64,000 nt of DNA from Mesorhizobium shangrilense (GTDB taxonomy: Bacteria; Pseudomonadota; Alphaproteobacteria; Rhizobiales; Rhizobiaceae), in the NCBI RefSeq assembly GCF_040537815.1, contig NZ_JBEWSZ010000004.1:1-64000 (forward strand). The letters run 5' to 3'. The notes beneath the pieces are model-generated. The model was not told the origin of the DNA and searched no databases. It saw only the letters and a list, made by a program, of their open reading frames with translations. Positions within the stretch are counted from its first letter, which is position 1. The number at the start of each line of letters is the position of its first letter. This document shows positions 9,294 through 18,900 of the stretch, one piece after another. Made by a program: the position numbers and the translations under genes.

Positions 9294-9974
9294 CTAACCC
9301 TCTCCGAAGGCATCGCGAATGCCGGCCCGCATGCTTTGCCAGATTTCCCGAATGAGGCTTTCGGTCATCGCCTTGGCGCTTTCGCCGTCGCCATCGGTGA
9401 TCGCGTCGTAGATGCGGGCCGTGTCATCCAGGGACAGCTGGATGATCTTGGGATCCTGCTCATAGGCGTGATAGCGGTATCGCAGGGCCTGCTTTTCCAG
9501 CCCGCCAAGCAGGCGCGTCAGCGTCCTGTTGCCGGCCAGGGTGTAGGTCAGGAAAGAGCCGCGCACGTCAACAATGAAGAACTGCCGCGCATCGTTCCTG
9601 GCCTGGGCCTGCTTCAGCTCGGACAGCAGGTTCTTGAACTCGGTTTTCTTTTCAATGTCGGCGGATTCGGCGGCCTGCTTGGCGACCAGCCCTTCGAGTT
9701 CGATGCGGCAGGTATAGACCTCGTCGAAATCGCGCTGCGACATTGGCGAGACCCAGATGCCACGCCTGGCTTCACGCATCACCAGGCCGTCGCGCTCCAG
9801 CAGCCGCAGCGCCTCGCGCACCGGTGACCGGCTGACGCCATAGCGCTCGGCGACCATTTCCTCGGTCAACCGCTCCCGGGATTTGATGCGGCCGAAGATG
9901 ATCTCTTCCTCCAGCATCTCCGCGAGGTTCTCGGGAATGGCGACCGACAATTTCTGGATGCGCGCTAAAATCAT
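9294..9974 (-). CDS. GntR family transcriptional regulator (FadR/FCD type)
   Basis: 226 residues. The N-terminal winged helix-turn-helix spans about residues 20-80 and includes RYGVSRSPVREALRLLERDGLV, the GntR DNA-recognition region. The C-terminal 140 residues look helical, as expected for an FCD ligand-binding domain with metal-binding His residues. It is the first gene of the minus-strand operon and stops three bases before the racemase-family gene. A palindrome lies between it and the divergent aldehyde dehydrogenase. It probably represses both directions until a pathway intermediate binds. Confidence 0.88.
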   Translation of the reverse strand: MILARIQKLSVAIPENLAEMLEEEIIFGRIKSRERLTEEMVAERYGVSRSPVREALRLLERDGLVMREARRGIWVSPMSQRDFDEVYTCRIELEGLVAKQAAESADIEKKTEFKNLLSELKQAQARNDARQFFIVDVRGSFLTYTLAGNRTLTRLLGGLEKQALRYRYHAYEQDPKIIQLSLDDTARIYDAITDGDGESAKAMTESLIREIWQSMRAGIRDAFGEG

Positions 9975-9986
9975 GTCGACACCATA

Positions 9987-10003
9987 CTGTATACAATGTA
10001 CAG
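9987..10003. promoter_or_regulatory. Probable GntR operator in the divergent promoter
   Basis: CTGTATACAATGTACAG has perfect CTGTA/TACAG arms around a seven-base centre, and TGTATACA inside it is itself a palindrome. It lies 13 bases upstream of the GntR start and 85 bases before the divergent aldehyde dehydrogenase. FadR-type GntR proteins typically bind short GT-N-AC palindromes, so this is the best operator candidate. Confidence 0.55.
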
Positions 10004-10087
10004 GTCAAGCCATCGCGGACATTTTCTTTCGACGCGCAGTTTGCCGGCGGCCATTCCGCGGACCGCCGGGCTGGAAAGGGCCAGGAC

Positions 10088-11518
10088 ATGTATCCAGAGA
10101 CGATCGAGTTGTTGATTGACGGCGTGTGGTGCCAGGGATCGGACGGCAAGTCCGAAACGCTGATCAATCCCGCCACGGAGGAAGCGCTGGCAATCGTGCC
10201 GCATGCGACGGAGGCCGACCTCGACCACGCTCTCGCAGCATCGGCAAAAGGCTTCAAGCTGTGGAAGGCGATGACCGCGATGCAGCGGTGGGCGATCATG
10301 GACAAGGCGGCCGATCTCATAGAGCAGCGCAAGGACACCATCGCCCGCATACTGACGATGGAAAACGGCAAGGCACTGGCCGAAGCCACCGGCGAGGTGC
10401 AGTTCGCCGCCGACGCGACGCGCTGGTATGCCGAGGAAGGCAAACGCGCCTATGGGCGCATCGTCCCAGCCCGGCTGCCCGGCGTGCGGCAGATGGTGTT
10501 CAAGGAGCCGGTCGGCCCGGTCATCGCTTTCGCCGCCTGGAATTTTCCGGCCAGCAATGTGATCCGCAAGATCGCGGGTGCGCTCGGCGCCGGCTGCTCG
10601 ATCATCCTCAAGCCGGCGGAGGAAACACCTGGAACGGCCGTCGCCATCGCCCGCTGCTTCCAGGACGCCGGGCTGCCGGCGGGCGTGCTCAACATCGTCT
10701 TCGGCGAGCCGGCCAAGGTCTCGTCCTATCTCGTCGCCTCGCCGATCCCCAAGAAGGTCTCGCTGACCGGATCGACGGCCGTTGGAAAGCTTTTGCAGAA
10801 ACAGGCTGCGGATACGCTGAAGCGCTGCACCATGGAGCTTGGCGGCCACGCTCCCGTCATCGTCTATGAGGATGCCGACCTCGAAAAGACACTCGATACG
10901 GTCGTGACCTTCAAGTTCCGCAATGCTGGCCAGGTATGCACCTCGCCGACCCGTTTTTACGTGCATCAGGCTATCTATGACCGCTTCATCGACGGCTTCG
11001 CCTCACGCACCGAAAAGCTCAAGATCGGCAACGGCCTCGACGCGAGCGTGCAGATGGGGCCAATGATCGCTCCCCGCCGGCTCGATGCCATGGACGCCCT
11101 GGTCAGCGATGCCACGACAAAGGGGGCCACCGTCGTCACCGGCGGCAAGCGCATCGGCAACAAGGGCTATTTCTTTGCTCCGACGCTGCTGCGGGACGTG
11201 CCGGACACGGCGCGCATCATGTCGGAAGAGCCGTTCGGGCCGATCGCGCCTACAACGACGTTCTCAAACTTCGACGACATGATCGAGCGGGCAAATTCCC
11301 TGCGTTACGGGCTGGCCTCCTTTGTCTTCACCCGCAATCTCAGCCTTGCCCAGAAGACGGAAATGGCGCTGGAAGCCGGCATGGTGGGCGTCAACCACAT
11401 GATGGTATCGACGCCGGAAACGCCTTTCGGCGGCGTCAATGAATCCGGCTATGGCTCGGAGAGCGGCATCGAAGGCCTCGACGCCTATCTGCGGACGAAA
11501 TTCGTGACCGAAATGTAG
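10088..11518 (+). CDS. NAD-dependent succinate-semialdehyde dehydrogenase-like aldehyde dehydrogenase
   Basis: 476 residues of the GabD-like aldehyde dehydrogenase subfamily. AAWNFPASNVIRKIAGALGAG near residue 150 is the cofactor site. TMELGGHAPVIV near residue 247 carries the general base. FRNAGQVCTSPTRF near residue 280 holds the nucleophilic Cys. The C-terminus has TPETPFGGVNESGYGSESG, usual for the subfamily. It is transcribed away from the GntR operon and shares its palindrome-bearing promoter, so it likely acts in the same pathway. A 2-oxoglutarate-semialdehyde role would fit hydroxyproline breakdown, but subfamily motifs do not prove it. Confidence 0.88.
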   Translation: MYPETIELLIDGVWCQGSDGKSETLINPATEEALAIVPHATEADLDHALAASAKGFKLWKAMTAMQRWAIMDKAADLIEQRKDTIARILTMENGKALAEATGEVQFAADATRWYAEEGKRAYGRIVPARLPGVRQMVFKEPVGPVIAFAAWNFPASNVIRKIAGALGAGCSIILKPAEETPGTAVAIARCFQDAGLPAGVLNIVFGEPAKVSSYLVASPIPKKVSLTGSTAVGKLLQKQAADTLKRCTMELGGHAPVIVYEDADLEKTLDTVVTFKFRNAGQVCTSPTRFYVHQAIYDRFIDGFASRTEKLKIGNGLDASVQMGPMIAPRRLDAMDALVSDATTKGATVVTGGKRIGNKGYFFAPTLLRDVPDTARIMSEEPFGPIAPTTTFSNFDDMIERANSLRYGLASFVFTRNLSLAQKTEMALEAGMVGVNHMMVSTPETPFGGVNESGYGSESGIEGLDAYLRTKFVTEM

Positions 11519-11528
11519 AGCGTTCCAA

Positions 11529-11548
11529 CGAGCGGGCGTCCGCGCTCG
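11529..11548 (+). terminator. Weak hairpin after the aldehyde dehydrogenase gene
   Basis: CGAGCG and CGCTCG form six-bp arms with an eight-base loop just after the stop at 11518. There is no T-run. The remaining bases up to 11785 show no gene I can support. Confidence 0.3.
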
Positions 11549-11785
11549 GCGGGTGGTCCAGGCGACTCAAGCAGTTGCTACAGCCAGCCGCGAGTCGCCG
11601 CGCCGGCACTTCGTCGTGCCTACATGTGAAGCATATATGCAACACTGCGCATGTTTTGTACGCAAAGCACGACATATGCGTCTAGTGACAGGACGTGTCG
11701 ATTTAGGCTCGACTGGTCTTTACCATTTCCCGATCTCGCGACAACGCTTCCCACATGGCGCTTCCGCCGGTGTGAGAGAAGGTAC

Positions 11786-12184
11786 ATGTCTTTGTCTGAC
11801 GAGCCCCAATATGCGTCCCTAACGCCGACGGTTGTCCAAATTCGCTGGAAGGTGCCAACTGAGTTCCCGGCTTGTCCGGAGATCGTCTCAGAACATGCAC
11901 TGGAGGAGTACGCCGCCCGCCTTACGTTCGGCAGCGTGTTCGCTCAGAACGGTTACAATAGGAGCTTGGTGGTGAATTCCTGTCTCACGGGCGACAGCCT
12001 TGTTGTGCTCACGCGGTTCGGGGACGAGGCCGTCAAAGACTGGGCGGTGGCGCATGTCTCGATCAAAGGTCGCTTCTTCTGTCACCGGAGTGAGGCCACC
12101 TTCTTCGAACTTCAGGGTGCCTTGAAGCACTTTTGTGAGCTGACTGGACAGGAGTATGGCGATCCGATCGACGACTATTGTTGA
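11786..12184 (+). CDS. Hypothetical protein of 132 residues
   Basis: I do not recognise this protein. The start ATG 11786 follows GAGAAGG closely; the open frame reaches further upstream without a better start. It has no signal peptide or membrane segment. It reads as a small mixed alpha/beta protein: an N-terminal VVQIRWKVP strand, a central SLVVNSCLTGDSLVVLTRFGD stretch, and a C-terminal helix FELQGALKHFCELTG with several cysteines. Composition is less GC-biased than the flanking operons. It lies beside a recombinase remnant, so it may be cargo left from a mobile insertion. It might not be expressed. Confidence 0.45.
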   Translation: MSLSDEPQYASLTPTVVQIRWKVPTEFPACPEIVSEHALEEYAARLTFGSVFAQNGYNRSLVVNSCLTGDSLVVLTRFGDEAVKDWAVAHVSIKGRFFCHRSEATFFELQGALKHFCELTGQEYGDPIDDYC

Positions 12185-12365
12185 CGGCCTGAGAGAGCCC
12201 TTCCGACCGGAGTCAAAGAGCCGCTTATCCCCGAGCTCCCTTTGAAGACCCGAAACTATCTATGCCCCGCTCCAGGTGGACAATACAGACATCGACGAGA
12301 TCGTAGCGCCGGGCGCGATAGCGTGGTTCGTTTACGATGCGCCTTGCCATAGCTGGCGGCAAACA

Positions 12366-12530
12366 ATGGAAAAGGCTTACACGGCCAATCTTGCCATCGC
12401 GGATGCGCAAAGAGTACGCGCGGCGCAATATGTGCGCATGTCGACCGAGCATCAGAGCTACTCCATCGACAACCAGAAAGATGCCATTGGCATGTTCAAA
12501 CATCGACAGACCAATCGCACGGCGGATTGA
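12366..12530 (+). pseudogene. N-terminal remnant of a serine site-specific recombinase
   Basis: The reading frame from ATG 12366 contains RAAQYVRMSTEHQSYSIDNQ, a close match to the start of large serine recombinases (resolvase/invertase fold). The Arg and Ser of YVRMSTEHQ are the conserved catalytic-site residues at the N-terminus. The match ends after about 45 residues. The frame stops at 12530, so the rest of the catalytic domain and the DNA-binding part are missing. It is therefore a truncated relic. No C-terminal part is visible downstream, where the paa operon begins. Confidence 0.7.
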
Positions 12531-12588
12531 CCTGCGATAGTCTGGGCGAGCCGAAAGCAGGAGCATGCACTCCCGCTATTATTATTGA

Positions 12589-12600
12589 CCGACCGGTCGG
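12589..12600. promoter_or_regulatory. Palindromic operator upstream of paaG
   Basis: CCGACCGGTCGG is a perfect 12-bp palindrome 64 bases before the paaG start. The same core recurs upstream of paaJ at 27868-27881. TetR-type regulators bind such palindromes, and a TetR gene ends this operon, so it is probably that protein's site. Confidence 0.7.
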
Positions 12601-12664
12601 ATTATGCAAACCTATCTGGAATGCTCGTCCACGGTACGTTCGAACGAGATTTGGGAGGAAGCCA

Positions 12665-13459
12665 TTGAACCCGTCCGAGACAGTGCTTGTCGCGGTCAGC
12701 GACGGCGTCATGACATTGACGCTGAACCGCCCCGGCAAACTGAATTCGTTCAATGAGGAAATGCATCGGGCCCTCAGGGCGCAGATCGAGCGAGCCCATG
12801 ATGATGCAACGATCCGTGCCGTGCTGCTTACAGGTGCTGGACGCGCTTTTTGCGCGGGGCAGGATCTGGGAGACCGCGACCCCCGCAATTCGACCGAAGC
12901 ACCGGACCTGGGTTACACGATCGAGACCTTCTACAACCCGCTGTTGCGGCTGATACGCAGCCTGGACAAACCCGTCGTTTGTGCCGTCAACGGCGTCGCG
13001 GCGGGAGCCGGAGCCAACATCGCACTGGCCTGCGATATCGTCATCGCGGCACGCTCGGCCAAGTTCATCCAGGCTTTCTCGAAGATCGGCCTGTTGCCGG
13101 ACTCGGGCGGCACGTGGAGCCTGCCGCGCCTGCTTGGCGAGGCGCGGGCCAAGGGTCTCGCCATGACGGCGGAGCCGCTGCCGGCCGAGACAGCGGCAGC
13201 GTGGGGAATGATCTGGAAAGTCTCTGATGATGATAAGCTGATGGACGAGGCGCTGGCGCTGGCCGGGCAGCTAGCCGCCGGGCCTACATACGGCCTCGGC
13301 CTGATCAAGCAGGCCATCCAGGCCGCGGCAGTCAACACTCTGGATCAGCAGTTGGATCTCGAACGTGACCTGCAGCGCAAGGCCGGGCGAAGTGCCGACT
13401 ACGCCGAAGGCGTTGCCGCTTTCCTCGACAAGCGGTCGGCGGAGTTCAAGGGCAAATGA
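12665..13459 (+). CDS. paaG: 1,2-epoxyphenylacetyl-CoA isomerase PaaG (enoyl-CoA hydratase family)
   Basis: 264 residues of the crotonase fold. In phenylacetate degradation PaaG isomerises ring-1,2-epoxyphenylacetyl-CoA to the oxepin-CoA that PaaZ opens. FCAGQDLGDRD near residue 60 is the PaaG form of the oxyanion-hole motif. GVAAGAGANIALACD and LPDSGGTWSLPRLLG carry the second oxyanion residue and the catalytic Asp. The start is TTG 12665: GGGAGG sits seven bases before it, no ATG is suitably placed, and this length matches the family. It overlaps paaI by four bases and is the first gene of the paaG-I-K-tetR operon. Confidence 0.9.
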   Translation: MNPSETVLVAVSDGVMTLTLNRPGKLNSFNEEMHRALRAQIERAHDDATIRAVLLTGAGRAFCAGQDLGDRDPRNSTEAPDLGYTIETFYNPLLRLIRSLDKPVVCAVNGVAAGAGANIALACDIVIAARSAKFIQAFSKIGLLPDSGGTWSLPRLLGEARAKGLAMTAEPLPAETAAAWGMIWKVSDDDKLMDEALALAGQLAAGPTYGLGLIKQAIQAAAVNTLDQQLDLERDLQRKAGRSADYAEGVAAFLDKRSAEFKGK

Positions 13460-13902
13460 CTGTCGACCTGAACGACCCGGTAGCGGTCGCCAAGGCATCG
13501 GCCGATGCGATGTGGAAGAACGATCGTGCCTCGCAAAATCTCGGCATGACCCTGGACCACGTGGCGCCTGGCACGGCCACGCTCTCCTTTACCGTTACGC
13601 GAATCATGACCAACGGGCATGACACCTGTCACGGCGGCTACATGTTCACGCTGGCCGACTCGGCATTCGCCTTTGCCTGCAACAGCTACAACCGCCATGC
13701 CGTCGCACAACACTGTACTGTCGCGTTCCTGAGGCCGGCCTTTGCCGGAGACAGGTTGACGGCTGTCGCGCGCGAAATTTCGTCGATGGGCCGCAATGGC
13801 ATCTACGACGTCCGGATCACGAACCAGAATGGTGAGCCTGTCGCGGAGTTTCGTGGCCATTCCCGAACGATCAAAGGGACGCATTTGCCCACCCCTGCCT
13901 GA
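13456..13902 (+). CDS. paaI: Hydroxyphenylacetyl-CoA thioesterase PaaI
   Basis: 148-residue hotdog-fold thioesterase. It hydrolyses stalled (hydroxy)phenylacetyl-CoA esters, recycling CoA during phenylacetate breakdown. MTNGHDTCHGGYMFTLADSAFAFACNS around residues 50-75 has the HGG and active-site Asp of the PaaI family. The C-terminal GRNGIYDVRITNQNGEPVAEFRG matches the last strands. Its ATG overlaps the paaG stop by four bases, giving coupled translation, and paaK follows 33 bases later. Confidence 0.9.
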   Translation: MTVDLNDPVAVAKASADAMWKNDRASQNLGMTLDHVAPGTATLSFTVTRIMTNGHDTCHGGYMFTLADSAFAFACNSYNRHAVAQHCTVAFLRPAFAGDRLTAVAREISSMGRNGIYDVRITNQNGEPVAEFRGHSRTIKGTHLPTPA

Positions 13903-13935
13903 CGGCGGCCGAGAGAGCATTTGGAGGAGTGTTCA

Positions 13936-15246
13936 ATGGAAGATCTTGCGCCTCGCCCAGGCGACCTCGAGCCGATCGAAACGGCGTCGCGCGACGAGAT
14001 TACGGGCTTGCAGCTCAAGCGTCTGAAGTCGACCTTGGCCCATGCCTATGCGAACTCGCCGCACTACCGGGCCAAGTTCGATGACGCCGGGGTGCATCCG
14101 GATGACCTCAAGACGCCCGGGGATCTCGCCAGGTTTCCGTTCACGACGAAGAAGGATTTGCGGGACACCTATCCGTTTGGAATGTTCGCCGTGCCGCGCG
14201 AAAAGTTGGTGCGCATCCACGCCTCCTCCGGCACGACGGGCAAGCCGACCGTCGTCGGATACACCAGGAACGACATCGATGTCTGGGCCTCGGTCGTGGC
14301 GCGTTCCATTCGGGCATCGGGCGGGCGGCCCGGCGATATCTGCCATATCGCGTATGGCTATGGCCTCTTCACCGGCGGCCTGGGCGCACACTATGGGGCC
14401 GAGAAGCTCGGCTGCACGGTGGTGCCCATCTCCGGAGGCATGACCGAACGCCAGGTGACATTGATCCAGGATTTCAGGCCGCGCATCATCATGGTCACGC
14501 CCTCCTACATGCTGTCGATCCTGGATGAATATCGCCGCCTTGGCCTCGACCCGAGGGAGTCGTCCCTGGTCGTGGGTATCTTCGGCGCCGAGCCCTGGAC
14601 GAATGCCATGAGGCAGGAGATCGAGAAGGATTTCGACATGCATGCGGTCGATATCTACGGCCTTTCCGAGGTGATGGGGCCGGGCGTGGCCAATGAGTGC
14701 GTCGAGACGAAGGACGGGCTGCATGTCTGGGAGGATCATTTCTATCCCGAGATCATCAACCCGGAAACGGGAGACGTGCTGCCGGACGGCGAACTGGGCG
14801 AACTGGTCTTTACCTCGCTCACGAAGGAAGCCCTGCCGATCATCCGTTATCGCACCCGCGACCTGACGCGGCTGTTGCCGGGCACAGCGCGCTCGATGCG
14901 ACGGATCGAGAAGATCACCGGCCGCTCGGACGACATGATGATCCTGCGAGGCGTCAATGTGTTCCCGACCCAGATCGAGGAACAGATCCTGAAATGCAGT
15001 GGCCTGGCGCCTCATTTCCAGATCGAATTGACGCGCTCCGGCAGAATGGACGACATGGTGGTGCATGTCGAAGCGATGCCGCACGCAACGGGCGGAGCCG
15101 AGCGTTCGGCGTCCGCGAAGGAACTTGCGCATCACATCAAAAGCGTGGTTGGGGTAAGCACCAAGATCAAGGTTGGTGATCCGGATTCCGTCGAGCGGTC
15201 GGCAGGCAAGGCTAAACGCGTCGTCGACAACAGGCCAAAAGGATAG
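13936..15246 (+). CDS. paaK: Phenylacetate-CoA ligase PaaK
   Basis: 436 residues. It activates phenylacetate to phenylacetyl-CoA with ATP, the first committed step of the pathway. The adenylation P-loop IHASSGTTGKPTVVGYT lies near residue 95. ADP-forming-type motifs follow, with YGLSEVMGPGVANEC near residue 240 and YRTRDLTRLLPG near residue 305. ATG 13936 is preferred over an upstream TTG because GGAGGAG stands six to seven bases ahead of it and the length then matches PaaK. It lies between paaI and the TetR regulator. Confidence 0.93.
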   Translation: MEDLAPRPGDLEPIETASRDEITGLQLKRLKSTLAHAYANSPHYRAKFDDAGVHPDDLKTPGDLARFPFTTKKDLRDTYPFGMFAVPREKLVRIHASSGTTGKPTVVGYTRNDIDVWASVVARSIRASGGRPGDICHIAYGYGLFTGGLGAHYGAEKLGCTVVPISGGMTERQVTLIQDFRPRIIMVTPSYMLSILDEYRRLGLDPRESSLVVGIFGAEPWTNAMRQEIEKDFDMHAVDIYGLSEVMGPGVANECVETKDGLHVWEDHFYPEIINPETGDVLPDGELGELVFTSLTKEALPIIRYRTRDLTRLLPGTARSMRRIEKITGRSDDMMILRGVNVFPTQIEEQILKCSGLAPHFQIELTRSGRMDDMVVHVEAMPHATGGAERSASAKELAHHIKSVVGVSTKIKVGDPDSVERSAGKAKRVVDNRPKG

Positions 15247-15263
15247 GCCCAGAGGGATAGGCA

Positions 15264-15860
15264 ATGGCAAGGACGAAGGCTGCAGATTTCGATGAGAAAC
15301 GCCGCAGCATTCTGGACAGTGCAGCAGCCGTCTTTGCCAAGCTCGGCATGGAACACGCCTCGATGGCGCAGATCGCCAGGGAGAACAATGTCTCCAAGGC
15401 GTTGCTCTACCACTACTACCCGAGCAAGGAACTTCTGATTTTCGACATCGGCCGCACCCACCTCGTCGAGCTCGAGGCGGCGATTCTTGGAGCCGATCAA
15501 CCCAGTCAGGCCCCGGACAAGCGGCTTGCCCTGCTGATCGCCGCGGTGCTCGAAAACTATCGTCACGCGGCCAACTATCAGCAGGTCTTGTTGAACGGAA
15601 CCGGCTCGCTGTCCGAGATCCAGAAAGCCGAACTCAATCAGATCGAACGACGCATCATCCGCGCTTTTTCAGGAATTGTGGAAGAGATCAATCCAGCGCT
15701 GGTCGAACGGCGCGCGATGGTGATGCCGGTGACGATGTCGCTTTTCGGCATGCTGAACTGGGTGCACACCTGGTTCAAACCGAGTGGGGCAATGACGCGC
15801 AAAGGCTATGCGGAACTGGTCGCCTCTCTCTTCCTGGACGGTGTGAAAGCCATCCGTTAA
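15264..15860 (+). CDS. TetR family regulator of the phenylacetate genes (PaaR-like)
   Basis: 198 residues. The N-terminal TetR helix-turn-helix spans about residues 10-60, including MAQIARENNVSKALLYHYYPSKELL. The remaining helical domain would bind the inducer, phenylacetyl-CoA in known PaaR proteins. It is the fourth gene of the paaG-I-K operon, 17 bases after paaK. The CCGACCGGTCGG palindromes upstream of paaG and paaJ are its likely sites, making it an autoregulated repressor of both paa operons. Calling it PaaR is inference from position. Confidence 0.85.
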   Translation: MARTKAADFDEKRRSILDSAAAVFAKLGMEHASMAQIARENNVSKALLYHYYPSKELLIFDIGRTHLVELEAAILGADQPSQAPDKRLALLIAAVLENYRHAANYQQVLLNGTGSLSEIQKAELNQIERRIIRAFSGIVEEINPALVERRAMVMPVTMSLFGMLNWVHTWFKPSGAMTRKGYAELVASLFLDGVKAIR

Positions 15861-15861
15861 A

Positions 15862-15954
15862 GCAATTCCAGGAAAAGTGTGTAGCGGTTTTCCGTCCGGA
15901 ATTGCGTCAAGACAAGAGATAGAGCGGTTCGGCGTTTCCGTGAAACGATGAACC
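15862..15954. repeat. Mosaic palindromic repeat, copy 1
   Basis: This segment fills the convergent gap between the tetR and indolepyruvate oxidoreductase genes. GCAATTCC (15862-15869) pairs with GGAATTGC (15898-15905), and GGTTCGGCGTTTC pairs imperfectly with GAAACGATGAACC at 15926-15954. Its right half resembles 56900-56972. A 21-base core at 15872-15892 matches the reverse complement of 53242-53262 at 20 of 21 positions. It probably also serves as a bidirectional terminator. Confidence 0.7.
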
Positions 15955-15957
15955 CCT

Positions 15958-18900
15958 CTAACGGCCCACGGCGCCCTTCTCCAACTGTCGATCATTCTCC
16001 TTACTTGGCGTCGTTTGGGTCGCCTGCGCGAGCATCTCGCTTACGCGTGCTTTCACTTGCCCGGTTGCCGCGTCCTTGACCGGACCATAGCCACGAATGT
16101 CCATCGGCGCTTTGGCGATCTCCACCACTGCCGCTGGTCCCTGCTGCGTCATGCGTTCCAGCAGCAGCGCCACGATCTCTTCGTACCAATCGATCAGACC
16201 CCGCTCCATCCTGCGCTCGGCGGTGTAGCCGAAGACGTCGAATGCGGTGCCCCGCAGCCGCTTGAGCCGTGCCAGCGCACGCAGCGGCGTCTGGATCCAT
16301 TGGCCGAACTGGCGCTTCAGCGGCCGGCCCCTTGCATCCTTGCCGGCGGCGAGCATAGGCGGCGCGAAGTGGTAGTTCACCTTGAAGTCGCCCTCGAACT
16401 CTCGGCTGAGCTCGGCAAGAAACCCGGTTCGCATGTGCAGCCGCGCGACCTCATATTCATCCTTGTACGACATCAGCTTGAACAGCGAGCGCGCCACTGC
16501 CTCGGTCAATGCAGTCGAGTTGAACCGCGCCTCCGCGGCCCGGACGCGCTCGACCGTGTCGCGGTAGCGCCGCGACCAGGCCTCATCCTGATAGCCGACG
16601 AGAAATTCCACGCGGCGTGCGATCACGTCGTCGATCGACTCCGGGCCTGGCGCTTCGTTCTTGTTGAGAGAGTTCGGCTCGGCGAAGGCCAGACGCCCGG
16701 CCGCGAACGCCTGCCGGTTCTTCTCGACCGAGACACCGTTGAGCTCCATGGCGCGATCGAGCGCCGCAAGCGAGACAGGCACCAGCCCTTGCTGCCAGGC
16801 GAACCCCAGCATGATGACGTTGGCAAAGACGGCATCGCCGAAAAGCTTCTCCGCCATGGCGTTGGCATCGAAAGCGCTGACATTTCCGGTTCCTGCCACC
16901 TTCTCGATTTCCCGTAGCCGGCGGCGTGTGGCGAGATCGGCGTCGCGTATGCGCACGACGTCACCGGTCGGCATCTCCGCAAGATTGACGACCGCGCGCA
17001 TGCCGCGCCGATATGTTGCCGATGCCTTTGGCGAGGAGGACACGACAATGTCGCAGCCGATCAGGGCATCAGTGGCACCATTGTCGATCCGGACCTGGTT
17101 GATGGCCGACGGCGTCTCGGCAAGACGGATGAAGGACAGCACCGGGCCAAACTTCTGTGCAAAGCCGGTGAAATCGAGAACCGAACTGCCCTTGCCCTCG
17201 AGGTGGGCAGCCATGGAAACCAGAGCTCCGACCGTCACGACACCGGTGCCGCCGACCCCGGTGACCAGTAGGTCGAACGGCTTGTCGAGGGGTGGCAGGT
17301 CCGGCGCGGCGAGCCCGCCAGCGCGAGAAACGAAGTCACCTTCGATATCGGCTTTCTTGCGCCTGACGGCGCCCTCCACCGTCACGAAGCTCGGGCAGAA
17401 GCCGTTCAGGCAGGAGAAATCCTTGTTGCAGTTCGACAGGTTGATCTTGCGCTTACGCCCAAACGGCGTCTCCTTCGGCTCGACGCTCAGGCAGTTCGAC
17501 TCGACGGAACAATCGCCACAGCCTTCGCATACGAGATCGTTGATGTAGGCGAAGCGCTTCGGGTCCTCCATCGTGCCGCGCTTGCGGCGACGACGCTTTT
17601 CGGTCGCGCAGGCCTGCTCATAGATCAGCACCGAGACACCCCTCACCTCGCGCAGTTCGCGCTGCACGGCGTCGAGGTCGCGCCGGTGGTGGATGGTGAT
17701 GCCGGCGGGCAGGCTGGACGGGGAGAATTTCTCCGGCTGGTCAGACACTAGAGCGATGCGCTCGACCCCTTCGGCGCGCACCTCCTGCGCAATCGCGTGA
17801 ACGCTGATCGGCCCGTCGACCGGCTGGCCGCCGGTCATCGCCACGGCATCATTGTAGAGGATCTTGTAGGTGATGTTGGCTTTGGCCGCGATCGCCTGGC
17901 GGATCGCCATCGATCCGGAATGGTAATAGGTCCCCTCGCCAAGGTTCTGGAAGATATGACCCTTGCCGGTGAAAAGCGACGAGGCTGCCCAGTTAACCCC
18001 CTCGCCACCCATCTGGATCAGCGAGGTCGTCTCCCGGTCCATCCAGCTCGCCATGAAGTGGCAGCCGATGCCGGCCAGCGCCTTGGACCCTTCCGGCACC
18101 TTGGTCGACGTGTTGTGCGGGCAGCCCGAACAGAAATAGGGCGTGCGCGTGGCGCCGGGCACCTGGATAAGGCGTGCGGCCTCGGGGACCAGCTTCGCTG
18201 CCCGTTCGAGCAGGCGCAGATTGGGAAACATCATGTCCAGCCGCCTGGCGACGATCGGGACCAGCATTCCGGGCGACAGTTCGCCGATCCACGAGATCAG
18301 CCGGTTGCCGTCCTCGTCGCGCTTGCCGACCATGGCGTGCGGCTTGTCGCCGGGATAGTCGTAGAAGTATTCCTTCAGCTGGCTCTCGATGATGCCGCGC
18401 TTCTCCTCGACGACAAGGATCTCCTTCTTGCCGCGCACGAACTCCAGCGCATCCCGCCGCGCCAGCGGCCAGACCATGCCGACCTTGTAGATGTCGATGC
18501 CGAGTTTCCGACAGGCCGCTTCGTCAAGGCCAAGCAGCCGCAAGGCCTCCATCAGATCCAGATGGCCCTTTCCGGTCGTTACAATACCGAACTCGGCATC
18601 GGGGATGTCATAGATGCGACGGTCGATCGGATTGGCCTCGGCGAAGGCGAAGACCGCCATCTTCTTCGCCTCCATGCGCTCCTCGATCTGCGGCCCTGGC
18701 AAGTCCGGCCAACGATAGTGCAGGCCGGTAGCCGGTGCGGTGTAGGCGGGCTGCTTGAATTCGCGCGGCGGCGCAATGTCCACCGACTGGCCGCTTTCGA
18801 CTGTTTCCGAGATCGCCTTGAAGCCGACCCACATGCCGGAAAAGCGCGACAGTTCGTAGCCATATTCGCCGAAATCCAGATATTCGCCCACCGACGACGG

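Noticed and set aside
12225..12566. A 113-codon minus-strand frame over the recombinase remnant
   Set aside because: It is the reverse-strand reading of the recombinase N-terminus; the plus-strand reading has the family motif.
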